Shown piece by piece: positions 1 to 9,025 of a stretch of 51,439 nt of DNA. Every line of letters begins with the position of its first letter. Position 1 is the first letter of the stretch. Where the stretch lies: contig JAKSJD010000014.1 of assembly GCA_024398435.1 (NCBI GenBank), positions 1 to 51,439 of the forward strand, in the 5' to 3' direction. The translations under genes and the position numbers were made by a program. Below the pieces are notes generated by a model. That model searched no databases and was not told the DNA's origin. It saw only the letters and a program-made list of their open reading frames with translations. Origin of the DNA: Bacteroidaceae bacterium (GTDB taxonomy: Bacteria > Bacteroidota > Bacteroidia > Bacteroidales > Bacteroidaceae).

Positions 1-1497
1 CCTTGCATGCAAGGGTTTTCGGATGTGTTGCTGCCAAGATGGTATCTGACGGGTGGAGTGTTTCTGATGATTGGAATTGTTTCGGCATGGAACGACAAAC
101 TTTGTTATGCAATCGGGAAGGCAACGTCTTTCCCGATTGCTTCTGCCTTGATACTGTCTGCTGAATGCATATATGCCTTGACAAGACATTATTCCTATGG
201 CTATCCCTTGTTTGGAACCTTCGACAACCAAACGGGAATGGCTCTCAACTTGTGCTTGCTGCTTCCTGTATTATCGTGGAATTTCAAAGCGAGGCGCATG
301 TGGGTGAAATGGACTTTGATTGCAGTAGCATTGCTCACTGCAGTCACCGTCGTCATGTCGGAATGCCGCACAGGAATGATATGTATTGGGATATATCTGG
401 CCATTTTGATTTGGCATAGCCTGAAATGCAGGCGCATTTGGAGAATGGCTTTGATATTGCTTCTTGCTGGCATTGACTCATGGGGCGTGTTCGGCATGAA
501 GCATGATTCGACATCCGGCCGCAGTTTTATCATTGCACGCACTATGGAACTTATCAGCGAACGGCCACTGTTCGGTTATGGCCACAATGGCTTCGAAAGG
601 GAATACATGCAGCATCAGGCCGATTTCTTCATGCACCATCCCGACAGTGAATATGCATGGCTGGCCGACGACATCAGCCACCCTCTCAGCGAGTTCCTTC
701 TCGTTTGGACCGACTATGGCATTCTGGCTACAATCCTCTTGCTGACATTGTTTATCCTCCCGTTTTCGTTGTATTTCTCAAATCGTGATAAGCAACTGGG
801 ACGCTTACTGCCATCGATGATTACGATAATCGTTTTCTCTGTGTTTTCCTATCCATTTATGTATCCGCTGACTGCCCTCACATGTTTGGTAGTTGTCTAT
901 GTGTGCGCCCGACAAATGGGCTTGAATAAATGGATAAGAAAACAATGGCCTTGGATGGGTACCCGAAAGGGGAGAATCGTGAAAACGGCGGCGTGTTCGG
1001 CTTTGCTGTTGCTGCTTTGCTGGCAGTATAGCTACGAATATCGTTTCAGTCAGGCTATCGATAGGATGAACAGCCATCGGTCGCATGCTGCGTTGCCACG
1101 ATTCAATGCCTTGTATTCCCACTATCATGGCAACCAATATTTCCTATATGCCTATATGGGATGCCAGTACCGTACTTCACATCTATACGAAGCCCTGAAC
1201 ACGGCATGGCAACTGAAGCAATATTGCTCTTCATACGACATAGAACTGCTGACAGGTGACATTTTCCGCCACCTGTCCGACCACTTGCAAGCACTCAGCC
1301 ACTATGAGCGGGCCTATTGGATGTGTCCCGTACGGTTCGCCCCTTTGGAGGGGATGCTTCTTACTTACGAAGATATGGGCAACTGTGTCAAGCGTGACTC
1401 AATTGCTCATGTGATATCCCAGAAGCCTGTCAAGGTGCCTTCTGCCGATGTTGAGAGAATAAGGCAACTAGCAAGAGAGTGCCTGGATGGCAGATAA
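1..1497 (+). CDS. O-antigen ligase-like (Wzy_C family) membrane protein with C-terminal TPR region, probably 5'-truncated
   Basis: Polytopic inner-membrane protein of the O-antigen ligase/polymerase superfamily; members join or polymerise lipid-linked glycans in the periplasm. The reading frame is open to the window edge, so the ATG at base 7 may be internal and the gene may begin upstream. Roughly eight hydrophobic segments are visible. A long soluble loop contains 'GYGHNGFEREY' and then 'SHPLSEFLLVWTDYG', the position of the family's H-x-x-L/W-x-x-G signature. The last ~130 residues are soluble with TPR-like helices ('HLQALSHYERAYWMCP'), common in Bacteroidetes members. Two genes for exported proteins follow on the same strand. 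Family assignment rests on topology and motif pattern; the substrate (O-antigen, capsule, other glycan) cannot be told. Confidence 0.72.
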   Translation, partial: PCMQGFSDVLLPRWYLTGGVFLMIGIVSAWNDKLCYAIGKATSFPIASALILSAECIYALTRHYSYGYPLFGTFDNQTGMALNLCLLLPVLSWNFKARRMWVKWTLIAVALLTAVTVVMSECRTGMICIGIYLAILIWHSLKCRRIWRMALILLLAGIDSWGVFGMKHDSTSGRSFIIARTMELISERPLFGYGHNGFEREYMQHQADFFMHHPDSEYAWLADDISHPLSEFLLVWTDYGILATILLLTLFILPFSLYFSNRDKQLGRLLPSMITIIVFSVFSYPFMYPLTALTCLVVVYVCARQMGLNKWIRKQWPWMGTRKGRIVKTAACSALLLLLCWQYSYEYRFSQAIDRMNSHRSHAALPRFNALYSHYHGNQYFLYAYMGCQYRTSHLYEALNTAWQLKQYCSSYDIELLTGDIFRHLSDHLQALSHYERAYWMCPVRFAPLEGMLLTYEDMGNCVKRDSIAHVISQKPVKVPSADVERIRQLARECLDGR

Positions 1498-1572
1498 TTC
1501 TATTGCTAATATGTCTGAAAACATATATCATCAGCAAATAATACATATAAACGATAAAAATAACTTAAAGCA

Positions 1573-2148
1573 ATGAAGAAACAGAAACACAATGGCATGC
1601 ATAGCCTTTTGGCTGTGATAGCATTGATGCTCGCAGTGACAATCTATGCAAGCTGTTCGTCAGATGACGACGCATGGGATTCAAGTAGTTTAGGAGAACT
1701 TGGCACTATGGCCGATGGCACGTTGGATCGAAGTGGAGAAAGTGGTGGTACCGTATATTTTGTTGGAGAACCTGTTATTTCAGGTAATTATTTTGATTCA
1801 AGAGTGGAGTTTATGAATAATTGTTACTGTGATTTTAGCATTTCATGGGGACACGGATTTACAGGGAACACACAAAAACCAAGAAGTTATGTGTCAGTAA
1901 ATAAATCGCCATGCAATGAATATGAATATATAGACACATTGTTCCCCAATGGCTTATACTACAAACACCAATACACGGTTATAGATTCGTGGGCCGAATG
2001 GACACCAAATAATTGTATTAAACTAACATTTAGATATCATGATATTATTTTCTCACAATCACCTCCAATAACAAGAATTAAAGTTTTTAATAAAACATAT
2101 AGTTTAGAAAAATTAAGATGCGCAATTGATAGCACACTATTGGATTAA
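1573..2148 (+). CDS. hypothetical lipoprotein
   Basis: 191-residue protein of unknown function. The N-terminus is a lipoprotein signal: basic start, hydrophobic stretch, then lipobox 'YASC' followed by 'SSDDD', the Bacteroidetes arrangement often seen on outer-membrane or surface lipoproteins. No domain is recognised in the rest, which is rich in aromatic residues and looks beta-rich. It lies 75 bases after the O-antigen-ligase-like gene and 3 bases before the next gene, so the two small genes are probably co-transcribed. It is markedly AT-richer than the housekeeping genes downstream, which fits an accessory gene. Confidence 0.75.
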   Translation: MKKQKHNGMHSLLAVIALMLAVTIYASCSSDDDAWDSSSLGELGTMADGTLDRSGESGGTVYFVGEPVISGNYFDSRVEFMNNCYCDFSISWGHGFTGNTQKPRSYVSVNKSPCNEYEYIDTLFPNGLYYKHQYTVIDSWAEWTPNNCIKLTFRYHDIIFSQSPPITRIKVFNKTYSLEKLRCAIDSTLLD

Positions 2149-2151
2149 TTT

Positions 2152-2754
2152 ATGAATCGATTATATTTGTTTATTGTTTTTTTTACTGTTACAGTCAGTG
2201 CATTTTCATCTGATTGGGTAGTGTATCTTGGCGGTGTGATGTCGGGAGAGCATAGGGCAGAAATAAAGGATTCGGCCACAGCACATCCTAATACTTATTT
2301 CATGACTCGTGGCAAAGACGGTTATCATCTTTTCATTCAGAAATATAGTGTGGATTTGCCAGATAGAGCAACACCAAATGGTGATAACACATTAAGGATG
2401 ATTGATGAGAACGGAAAAGAAATCGTATTGAAAAGCAATTCATCGAATCCAAGAAATCTCAAGAAATATCCTCCTTCGTCAGATGGTTCGAGCATAAGTA
2501 TGCGGGCACCAAAGGGTGGAACGCAATATTACTTGTCATACTATCAGTTTGATATTGAAGATATCGATGAATTCCTGAGCCACAACTATGTGGGATACAG
2601 CATTTATGGAGGACAGATTGTAGTTGACTTGCGAAAGAATGGCTCTCAATTCTATAAGAAATTCAATAAGTCGCTGAAATCTACCAAAAAGGTTGTTGAC
2701 AGATACTATTCATCTGCCATCAACCATAAAGGGGATGGAATGTGGATAGATTAA
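2152..2754 (+). CDS. hypothetical secreted protein
   Basis: 200-residue protein with a short hydrophobic signal peptide ending near 'VSAFSS'. No family recognised. The mature part is polar, with a Ser/Pro-rich middle ('YPPSSDGSSISMR') and a basic, Lys-rich C-terminal third. The start codon lies 3 bases after the stop of the preceding lipoprotein gene, so translation is probably coupled and the two products may act together. A hairpin terminator follows about 60 bases later, closing the unit. Confidence 0.7.
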   Translation: MNRLYLFIVFFTVTVSAFSSDWVVYLGGVMSGEHRAEIKDSATAHPNTYFMTRGKDGYHLFIQKYSVDLPDRATPNGDNTLRMIDENGKEIVLKSNSSNPRNLKKYPPSSDGSSISMRAPKGGTQYYLSYYQFDIEDIDEFLSHNYVGYSIYGGQIVVDLRKNGSQFYKKFNKSLKSTKKVVDRYYSSAINHKGDGMWID

Positions 2755-2815
2755 TACTATTTCGATGAATGTTTTATTTCTTATACTTTTAGAATATTCG
2801 TAATAATTTGTAGAT

Positions 2816-2852
2816 AAAAAAAGACCACTCTGGTCAAGAGGGGTTTTTTTTT
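2816..2852 (+). terminator. Rho-independent terminator after the small-protein operon
   Basis: A-run, then GACC-actct-GGTC / CACTCT...AGAGGGG alternative stems, then nine T residues. It lies between the secreted-protein gene and the dapB promoter. Confidence 0.65.
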
Positions 2853-2969
2853 GCTAATCCTTGATGAATTGATAATTATTATATAACAATTTGTGTTAAA
2901 AATATAAAATAATTAACAATGTAGAACTAAAGTTTCTTAACTCGTATCTCTTATATCGGATTTTATGAC

Positions 2970-2977
2970 TATCTTTG
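2970..2977 (+). promoter_or_regulatory. Bacteroidetes -7 promoter element of dapB
   Basis: TATCTTTG matches the TAnnTTTG box of the primary Bacteroidetes sigma factor. It lies 21 bases before the dapB ATG. A TTG codon inside this box could be mis-called as an upstream start. Confidence 0.7.
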
Positions 2978-2998
2978 TTGCCGAAAAATAGATTTGAT

Positions 2999-3685
2999 AT
3001 GAAAATTGCTTTAATTGGTTATGGCAAGATGGGCAAAATGATCCATCAGATTGCTGAAGAAAGAGGTCACGAAATCGTGAAAATCATTGATATCGACAAT
3101 TTGGGCGACTTCGACTCTGACGAGTTCCGTTCGGCCGACGTTGCTATCGAATTCACTGCTCCACAAGCTGCTTTCGGTAATTATCTCAGAGCTTGGGAAC
3201 AAGGTGTAAAGGTAGTTTCGGGAAGCACTGGCTGGAGAAAAGACCATGAACAAGAGGTAGTGGAAGCTTGTACCAAAGGTGGAAAAACTCTCTTTTGGGC
3301 AAGTAACTTCAGTTTGGGAGTGGCTATATTCTCGGCTGTGAACCGCTATTTGGCTCGAATCATGAATGATTTTCCTCAATATGCTGTAGATATGACTGAA
3401 GTGCATCACATCCACAAATTGGATGCTCCTTCTGGTACTGCCATTACTTTGGCAGACGAAATCACAGCAGAAATCGACCGCATCAGCAAGGTGGAAATAG
3501 AAAGCATCAGAGAAGGCGAAGTTCCTGGAATCCACACTATCCGCTACAATTCTGAAGCTGATATGATTACTATTTCACACGATGCCCACAACCGAAAGGG
3601 CTTTGCTCTCGGAGCTGTGATGGCTGCCGAATTCACTGCCCAGCATGAGGGTCTCCTCTCAATGGGAGATTTGTTTAAGTTTTAA
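2999..3685 (+). CDS. dapB: 4-hydroxy-tetrahydrodipicolinate reductase
   Basis: Catalyses the NAD(P)H-dependent reduction step of the diaminopimelate/lysine pathway in the cytoplasm, feeding peptidoglycan and lysine synthesis. 228 residues from the ATG at 2999. An earlier TTG in frame at 2975 sits inside the -7 promoter box and is rejected. N-terminal Rossmann motif 'GYGKMGKMI' binds the cofactor; the family signature 'HHIHKLDAPSGTA' (catalytic His and Lys, then the substrate-binding loop) is intact around residues 131-145. The length is on the short side, as usual in Bacteroidetes. lepB follows after 12 bases, so both probably share one transcript. Confidence 0.96.
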   Translation: MKIALIGYGKMGKMIHQIAEERGHEIVKIIDIDNLGDFDSDEFRSADVAIEFTAPQAAFGNYLRAWEQGVKVVSGSTGWRKDHEQEVVEACTKGGKTLFWASNFSLGVAIFSAVNRYLARIMNDFPQYAVDMTEVHHIHKLDAPSGTAITLADEITAEIDRISKVEIESIREGEVPGIHTIRYNSEADMITISHDAHNRKGFALGAVMAAEFTAQHEGLLSMGDLFKF

Positions 3686-3697
3686 AATTCTTGGAAA

Positions 3698-5215
3698 ATG
3701 GTAAAATATAAAGGTTCTCGACAAATAAGGGCCGAAAGGGAAAAGGCTCTGGAAGATGAAAAAAAAGGTAAAGGCAAAAGCTGGATCAAGTTTGGCATTG
3801 TCACTCTTCTGTATCTTGCATTCCTCTATTGGGTAAAGAGCTGGTGGGGATTGCTGGTGATTCCGTTCATCTTTGATGTGTATATCACAAAGAAAATCAA
3901 GTGGACTTGGTGGAAAGATTTGGAGAGCCCTATCTCAAGAACTATCATGAGTTGGGTGGATGCTATCGTTTTCGCCCTTGTGGCCGTGTACTTTGTCAAT
4001 CAGTTCTTCTTCCAGAACTACCAAATCCCAAGTAGTTCGTTGGAGAAGTCGTTGCTCACTGGCGACTATTTGCTCGTTTCAAAGTTGAGCTATGGCCCTC
4101 GCATTCCTCAAACTCCTCTGACAATGCCTCTCACTCAGCACACTTTGCCAGGAGGTTCGTTGCAGTCGTACATCGAATGGCCTCATTGGGATTATCGTCG
4201 AGTGAAGGGATTGGGTAAGGTAGAATATGGTGATATCGTAGTGTTCAACTATCCTGCAGGCGACACTGTAGCTGTGGATTATCCAGGCGACTTCTATGGC
4301 CTTTGCTTCGAATACGGAAGAAATGCTTATTTGGAAGAAGGTGTGGCTCTGCCTGAAATGAAAAGCCTCAGCACTGAGGAGCAGATGCAACTCTATGACA
4401 GATATTATATGCGTGGCCGCGAAATTGTGGAAAGCAATCTCCATACGTTTGGAAAAATCAAGAGTCGTCCAACCGACCGTCGCGAAAACTATGTGAAGCG
4501 TTGTGTTGGTTTGCCTGGTCAAACTCTCGAAATCAAGGATAAGATTATCATTATCGACGGAAAGGCTCAGCCAACTCCTACTGATGCACAATTCAACTAT
4601 TATGTGTATGCAAAGGGTCCGATAAGCGACAAGCTCAGAGCCGAACTGGATATAAGCGATGAGGCTTATCGCCAATGGAACGACCGTCCAGACCATCCTC
4701 AGGCTAATACTCACAGAACTGGTGTGGCTTTGACAAAGCATTCGAAGGAAGTGCTCGAAAGCCATAAGGAACTGATTGACAGTATTGTGGAAATCAAGGA
4801 TGGTGACAATGGTCCGCTCTATCCTCTCAACCATGATTATGGATGGACTCGCGACAACTATGGTCCTGTGGTTATCCCTCAAAAGGGAATGACAATGACT
4901 CTCACAATGGACAATATCGCTCTGTATGAACGTCCAATCCGTGTGTATGAGGCAAACGACCTGAAGGTGGAGAACGGCAAAATCTTCATCAACGGAAAGC
5001 AGACAAACGAATATACTTTCAAGATGGACTACTACTGGATGATGGGTGACAACCGCCACAACTCGGCTGATAGTCGCTATTGGGGTTTCGTTCCTGAAGA
5101 CCATGTCGTAGGAAAGCCTCTCTTCATTTGGTGGTCGGTTTGTCCTGATGAAAATCCAGAAGCTGGAAAGATTCGTTGGAAGAGATTGTTCAAATGGGTG
5201 GATGATATTAAGTAA
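3698..5215 (+). CDS. lepB: signal peptidase I
   Basis: Membrane serine peptidase (family S26) that removes signal peptides from exported proteins. 505 residues, much longer than the E. coli enzyme because of insertions typical of Bacteroidetes LepB. Two or three hydrophobic segments lie in the first 105 residues. The catalytic serine is in 'IPSSSLEKSL' (about S114) and the general-base lysine in 'YVKRCVGLPGQTLEI' (about K267). The C-terminal box 'GDNRHNSADSRYWGFVPEDH' is intact. Residues 270-400 form a long insertion between the Lys box and the C-terminal box. It is transcribed with dapB (12-base gap) and followed by a copy of the G/C-run repeat and a strong terminator. Confidence 0.95.
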   Translation: MVKYKGSRQIRAEREKALEDEKKGKGKSWIKFGIVTLLYLAFLYWVKSWWGLLVIPFIFDVYITKKIKWTWWKDLESPISRTIMSWVDAIVFALVAVYFVNQFFFQNYQIPSSSLEKSLLTGDYLLVSKLSYGPRIPQTPLTMPLTQHTLPGGSLQSYIEWPHWDYRRVKGLGKVEYGDIVVFNYPAGDTVAVDYPGDFYGLCFEYGRNAYLEEGVALPEMKSLSTEEQMQLYDRYYMRGREIVESNLHTFGKIKSRPTDRRENYVKRCVGLPGQTLEIKDKIIIIDGKAQPTPTDAQFNYYVYAKGPISDKLRAELDISDEAYRQWNDRPDHPQANTHRTGVALTKHSKEVLESHKELIDSIVEIKDGDNGPLYPLNHDYGWTRDNYGPVVIPQKGMTMTLTMDNIALYERPIRVYEANDLKVENGKIFINGKQTNEYTFKMDYYWMMGDNRHNSADSRYWGFVPEDHVVGKPLFIWWSVCPDENPEAGKIRWKRLFKWVDDIK

Positions 5216-5218
5216 TGG

Positions 5219-5292
5219 TTAAAGCCCCCTTCTTATTCCCCCAAAGGGGAAAGATTGGATGCGAGATTATCGATTAAAGATTATAGATTAGG
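5219..5292. repeat. G/C-run hairpin repeat copy plus a 4 x 7-bp array behind lepB
   Basis: Bases 5224-5257 are a copy of the dispersed repeat with core TTCCCCCAAAGGGGAAAG. Bases 5265-5292 are four heptamers in register: GATTATC, GATTAAA, GATTATA, GATTAGG. Both lie between the lepB stop and its terminator. Confidence 0.75.
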
Positions 5293-5298
5293 AAACAT

Positions 5299-5340
5299 AA
5301 AAAAAGCCCACTGCACGAGGATGTGCGGTGGGTTTTTTAT
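5299..5340 (+). terminator. strong hairpin terminator after lepB
   Basis: A-run, stem GCCCACtGCAC / GTGCgGTGGGt with loop GAGGAT, then a T-run. The flanking A and T runs make it usable in both directions, so it may also end the minus-strand tRNA transcript. Confidence 0.88.
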
Positions 5341-5343
5341 TGC

Positions 5344-5420
5344 TGGCGCTTCAGGATGGGCTTGAACCAACGACCCCATGATTAACAGTCATGTGCTCTA
5401 ACCAACTGAGCTACTGAAGC
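5344..5420 (-). tRNA. tRNA-Asn (anticodon GTT)
   Basis: Cloverleaf on the minus strand: acceptor GCTTCAG pairs with CTGAAGC; D arm GCTC-AGTTGGTTA-GAGC; anticodon arm CATGA-CTGTTAA-TCATG with anticodon GTT; variable loop GGGTC; T arm with TTCAAGC loop (GTTGG-TTCAAGC-CCATC has one mismatched pair); discriminator G. The CCA end is encoded (5344-5346). It stands alone, convergent with the lepB terminator. Confidence 0.95.
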
Positions 5421-5569
5421 GGATTTGCGGGTGCAAAGTTACAAAATATTTCATTACCTGCAAGTAATAATGAAACTTTTTTTGAAAAAAGATATGAGGA
5501 AATGAAAAATCCCTCTCCAAATGGAAAGGGATTGTATCTGATAGGAATATCAATATGTGGCGGGAATGC

Positions 5570-6517
5570 CTACTTATCGATATCGATGAGCTGGTAGTTG
5601 GTCGTGCCACCGCCAAGACCTTCTGTATACTTGAGGATGTGTGGGCCTTTGCGGCTTTCCATACGTTCGATGAGGTGTACCTTGCCTGGGTCGTCGGATG
5701 CATAGACCATATCAACACATGCCTGATCGAGGGCAACTGGGTCGACACTGGCAAAGATGCCTATATCTGCCATTTGAGGTGCTGCTGGATGGCTGCTGCA
5801 GTCGCAGTCGACTGAAAGGTTGTTGGCAACTGAGATGAAGAGCATATTGCCTCCGAAATGGTCGACAACTGCTGTTGCTGCTTCTCCCATCGATTCGATG
5901 AAGTCTTCTTGCTTTGCTCTTTGCATATTGCCCGAACTGTGAATCCAGCTCTTTCCGTGGGAAGAAGCGATACCTATGGAGATATTCTTCAATGCTCCTC
6001 CGAATCCGCCCATCTCATGACCTTTGAAGTGGGAGAGAACGACGCAATAGTCGTAGTTGAGAAGGTTCTTGCCTACATAGTTCTTGCCCTGAAGGTGTTT
6101 GCCGTTCTTTACAGGAATGACTTCCTCGCCTGGGCCGTCCATTATGTCAACCTTTGCAATGGCTGTGAATCCATGTTCCTCGGCTACCTTATAGTGGCTT
6201 TCGGTATTTCGGCGGCGACCGCCATAAGCTGTGTTGCATTCAACGATTGTGCCTTTCACCTTTTTTACGAGTGGGGCAATCATCTGGGCATTGAGGAAGT
6301 TGTGGCCTCCAGGTTCGCCCGTACTGAGCTTAACGGCTACATTCTTGCCTTTTACCTTTACGCCAAGAGCCTTGTAAATCTTCATGAGGCCTTTGCTTGA
6401 AATGTCGCGTGTGAAATAAACCTTGGCAGGTTGTTTGTCGGAAACTGCCTCCGACTGCTGTGCAAATGCTGTTGTGCCGAGAAGACACATTGCGATTGCT
6501 AATACTGCTTTTTTCAT
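5570..6517 (-). CDS. exported DUF362-family protein
   Basis: 315-residue protein with a Sec signal peptide (Lys-Lys start, hydrophobic core, 'TTAFAQ' cleavage site). The start was placed at 6517 because it gives this clean signal; 15 more codons are open upstream but run into the promoter. DUF362 proteins have an iron-sulfur-protein-like fold and often lie beside ferredoxins, but no cysteine-rich ferredoxin domain is present here. Visible family features include 'AVKLSTGEPGGHNFL' near the N-terminus and 'VLSHFKGHEMGGFGGALKN' in the middle. The mature part has only a few cysteines, one pair as 'DCDCSSHP'. Biochemical role unknown. It appears monocistronic. Confidence 0.85.
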   Translation of the reverse strand: MKKAVLAIAMCLLGTTAFAQQSEAVSDKQPAKVYFTRDISSKGLMKIYKALGVKVKGKNVAVKLSTGEPGGHNFLNAQMIAPLVKKVKGTIVECNTAYGGRRRNTESHYKVAEEHGFTAIAKVDIMDGPGEEVIPVKNGKHLQGKNYVGKNLLNYDYCVVLSHFKGHEMGGFGGALKNISIGIASSHGKSWIHSSGNMQRAKQEDFIESMGEAATAVVDHFGGNMLFISVANNLSVDCDCSSHPAAPQMADIGIFASVDPVALDQACVDMVYASDDPGKVHLIERMESRKGPHILKYTEGLGGGTTNYQLIDIDK

Positions 6518-6559
6518 TTCTTTAGTATTTTTATAGATGGTATTAATTTTTTTCCGCCG

Positions 6560-6567
6560 CAAAGATA
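6560..6567 (-). promoter_or_regulatory. -7 promoter element of the DUF362 gene
   Basis: CAAAGATA on the plus strand reads TATCTTTG on the minus strand, 42 bases before the chosen start codon. Confidence 0.65.
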
Positions 6568-6709
6568 CGAATAAAAACGAAACCGAAGGCGAAAAAAGAT
6601 AATTTTTTTATCTTTTACCTACACATTTCGATGTTTGATTACATTTAGCAGCCTGCTTGAAAAGTTGAAACACATGGAAATATTTGTTGCCGTCAGTTGG
6701 ATAATAAAT

Positions 6710-6800
6710 CGTACTTAGGGTTTGGTACCATTGTACTTAATGTTAGGTACAATTGTACTCAACGTTTGGTACAATCGTACTTAGGGTTTGGTACAATTTA
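6710..6800. repeat. 22-bp-period array of GTAC palindromes
   Basis: Palindromic cores GTACCATTGTAC (6725-6736), GTACAATTGTAC (6747-6758, perfect dyad) and GTACAATCGTAC (6769-6780) have centres exactly 22 bases apart. A half core GTACAATT (6791-6798) is in phase, and a right half CGTAC at 6711-6715 is close to phase. The linkers share the form TTAATGTTAG / TCAACGTTTG / TTAGGGTTTG. Confidence 0.85.
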
Positions 6801-6982
6801 TTGTTCGTATGTTTTGATGTTTTGAAGCAAGGAGTTTGAGGTTTTTGAACAAGTGTCTGATAGTTTTTATTGTTGGAGAGCCACGGGTTGAACACATGGA
6901 TGAAATTTGACTTATAGAGTCAAAGAAATATGGAAAAATGGCCGAAATAGGGCTTGAAATCTTAAATAAATGAAATTTTTTA

Positions 6983-7012
6983 TTGTGCTTATCTGGAATT
7001 TATCTATTTTTG
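6983..7012 (+). promoter_or_regulatory. promoter of the dxs operon
   Basis: TTG at 6983-6985 (-33 box) and TATTTTTG at 7005-7012 (-7 box), 19 bases apart. They lie 24 bases before the dxs ATG. Confidence 0.7.
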
Positions 7013-7036
7013 CAATCTTAAGACTAGTATGCATTT

Positions 7037-8980
7037 ATGTCAGAAGAAAAGAAAGAATACAAGCTATTGTCGGAGATTCAGTATCCGTCAGACCTTAGGA
7101 AACTCAAGATAAAGCAGCTTCCTGAGCTTTGCGATGAACTTCGACAGGACATCATAGAAGAATTGGCTATCAATCCTGGCCACTTGGCATCGAGTCTTGG
7201 TGCTGTGGAACTGACCGTAGCCTTACATTACGTTTTCAACACTCCCGACGACCGAATCGTATGGGACGTAGGCCATCAGGCTTATGCCCACAAAATACTG
7301 ACTGGCCGCCGAGAGAGATTCAATACCAACCGAAAGCTTCACGGACTCCGACCATTCCCTTTCCCAAGCGAAAGCGAATACGACACCTTCTGCTGTGGTC
7401 ATGCTTCGAACAGCATTTCAGCAGCTCTTGGTATGGCTATTGCCGCCGAACAACAGGGAATAGAGCGCAAGGTTGTGGCCGTGATTGGCGATGGAGCCAT
7501 GAGTGGAGGATTGGCATTTGAGGGACTCAACAACGCATCAAACTGCCCTAACGACTTGCTTATCATCCTCAACGACAACAACATGTCGATAGATAAGAGT
7601 GTGGGCGGAATGCGCCACTGCCTCCTCGAGCTCACTACCAACTCCACTTACAACAAAATCCGCTATGAGGCTTCGCTCAAACTGGCCAAGATGGGAATCC
7701 TCACCGACCAACGCCGAAAGGGACTTATCCGATTCAACAACAGTTTGAAGTCGCTCCTCACACGCCAACGCAACATATTCGAAGGATTGGATATCAGATA
7801 TTTCGGTCCGGCCGACGGCCACAATGTAGCCGAACTCGTCTATATCCTCCGTGCCATCAAGAACATGAAGGGAGCAAAACTCCTCCACATCCACACAGTC
7901 AAGGGCAAAGGCTATGCACCAGCAGAAGAAAATGCCACAATATGGCATGCTCCCGGTAAGTTCGACACAGAATCGGGCGAGAGAATCAAGTCTTCCAATG
8001 GCCGACCTCAGCCAATGAAGTTCCAGGATGTATTCGGATACACCCTCCTCGAACTGGCACAGCAAAACTCAAAGATTGTGGGAGTTACCCCAGCAATGCC
8101 TACCGGATGCTCAATGAACATTATGATGAAAGCAATGCCAAACCGTACATTCGATGTTGGCATAGCCGAAGGACATGCAGTGACCTTCTCGGGAGGAATG
8201 GCAAAGGATGGAATGCTGCCTTTCTGCAATATCTATTCATCGTTCATGCAAAGAGCCTACGACAATATCATCCACGATGCAGCCATCATGAACCTCAACA
8301 TGGTAATATGTCTCGACCGAGCTGGCATCGTAGGCGAAGACGGACCTACCCATCACGGAGCCTTCGATTTGGCTTTCCTCCGACCTATCCCTAACCTCAC
8401 AATAGCTTCACCGCTCGACGAACACGAACTCCGCCGAATGATGTACACAGCCCAACTGCCAAACAAGGGGACATTCGTCATCCGATATCCTCGCGGTTGC
8501 GGTTCGCTCATAGACTGGAAGTGTCCGCTCGAAGAAATAGAAGTAGGTAAAGGCCGACGAATCAAGGAAGGCAACGACCTTGCCATCGTATCAATCGGCC
8601 CAATCGGAGTGGAAGCAAGCAAAGCCATACTCATGGCAGAAATGGAAGCAGCCAACGAAGGCAAGGACCTCAGCATAGCCCACTATGACATGAGATTCCT
8701 CAAACCAATCGACACCGAACTCCTAAAGGAAGTGGGAGAGAGATTCAACCGAATCATCACAGTAGAAGACGGTGTAGTGAAGGGAGGCCTCGGCAGTGCC
8801 GTACTTGAATATATGAGCGAAAACGGATACAAGCCCGATATCGTCAGAATGGGTATTCCAGACAAGTTCGTAGAACACGGAACAGTACCTCAACTCCGCC
8901 GAATCATCGGACTCGATGCCGAAGCCATAAAAGATGAAATCAAGAAACTTGCCTTTGGCAAGACAAGCATAAGATTCTGA
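7037..8980 (+). CDS. dxs: 1-deoxy-D-xylulose-5-phosphate synthase
   Basis: First enzyme of the MEP isoprenoid pathway: thiamine-diphosphate-dependent condensation of pyruvate and glyceraldehyde 3-phosphate, in the cytoplasm. 647 residues, normal family length. The N-terminal half carries '[16 protein letters not shown]' and the ThDP/Mg motif 'GDGAMSGG' (residues 151-158). The central domain has the cofactor-activating Glu in '[15 protein letters not shown]' and '[15 protein letters not shown]'. The C-terminal transketolase domain is complete. It is first in an operon with trkA (45-base gap), trkH (12) and comM (6). Confidence 0.97.
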   Translation: MSEEKKEYKLLSEIQYPSDLRKLKIKQLPELCDELRQDIIEELAINPGHLASSLGAVELTVALHYVFNTPDDRIVWDVGHQAYAHKILTGRRERFNTNRKLHGLRPFPFPSESEYDTFCCGHASNSISAALGMAIAAEQQGIERKVVAVIGDGAMSGGLAFEGLNNASNCPNDLLIILNDNNMSIDKSVGGMRHCLLELTTNSTYNKIRYEASLKLAKMGILTDQRRKGLIRFNNSLKSLLTRQRNIFEGLDIRYFGPADGHNVAELVYILRAIKNMKGAKLLHIHTVKGKGYAPAEENATIWHAPGKFDTESGERIKSSNGRPQPMKFQDVFGYTLLELAQQNSKIVGVTPAMPTGCSMNIMMKAMPNRTFDVGIAEGHAVTFSGGMAKDGMLPFCNIYSSFMQRAYDNIIHDAAIMNLNMVICLDRAGIVGEDGPTHHGAFDLAFLRPIPNLTIASPLDEHELRRMMYTAQLPNKGTFVIRYPRGCGSLIDWKCPLEEIEVGKGRRIKEGNDLAIVSIGPIGVEASKAILMAEMEAANEGKDLSIAHYDMRFLKPIDTELLKEVGERFNRIITVEDGVVKGGLGSAVLEYMSENGYKPDIVRMGIPDKFVEHGTVPQLRRIIGLDAEAIKDEIKKLAFGKTSIRF

Positions 8981-9025
8981 CAAAAACGAAATACTTAACC
9001 ATCAAATAGTACCTAATAAGTAAAG

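Larger units (their letters stand above)
6568..7036. other. 469-base intergenic region between DUF362 and dxs
   Basis: Divergent control region. It holds the minus-strand promoter at its left edge, a 22-bp-period palindrome array (6710-6800) and the dxs promoter at the right end. I see no gene in it; the rest (6568-6705 and 6801-6980) is AT-rich without recognisable structure. Confidence 0.6.

Noticed and set aside
2975-2998. Upstream TTG start for dapB
   Set aside because: The TTG is part of the TATCTTTG promoter box; the ATG at 2999 begins the conserved 'MKIALIGYGKMG'.
4079-5104. 341-codon open frame on the minus strand opposite lepB
   Set aside because: lepB is certain on the plus strand with intact catalytic motifs; the opposite frame has no recognisable domain and is a shadow.
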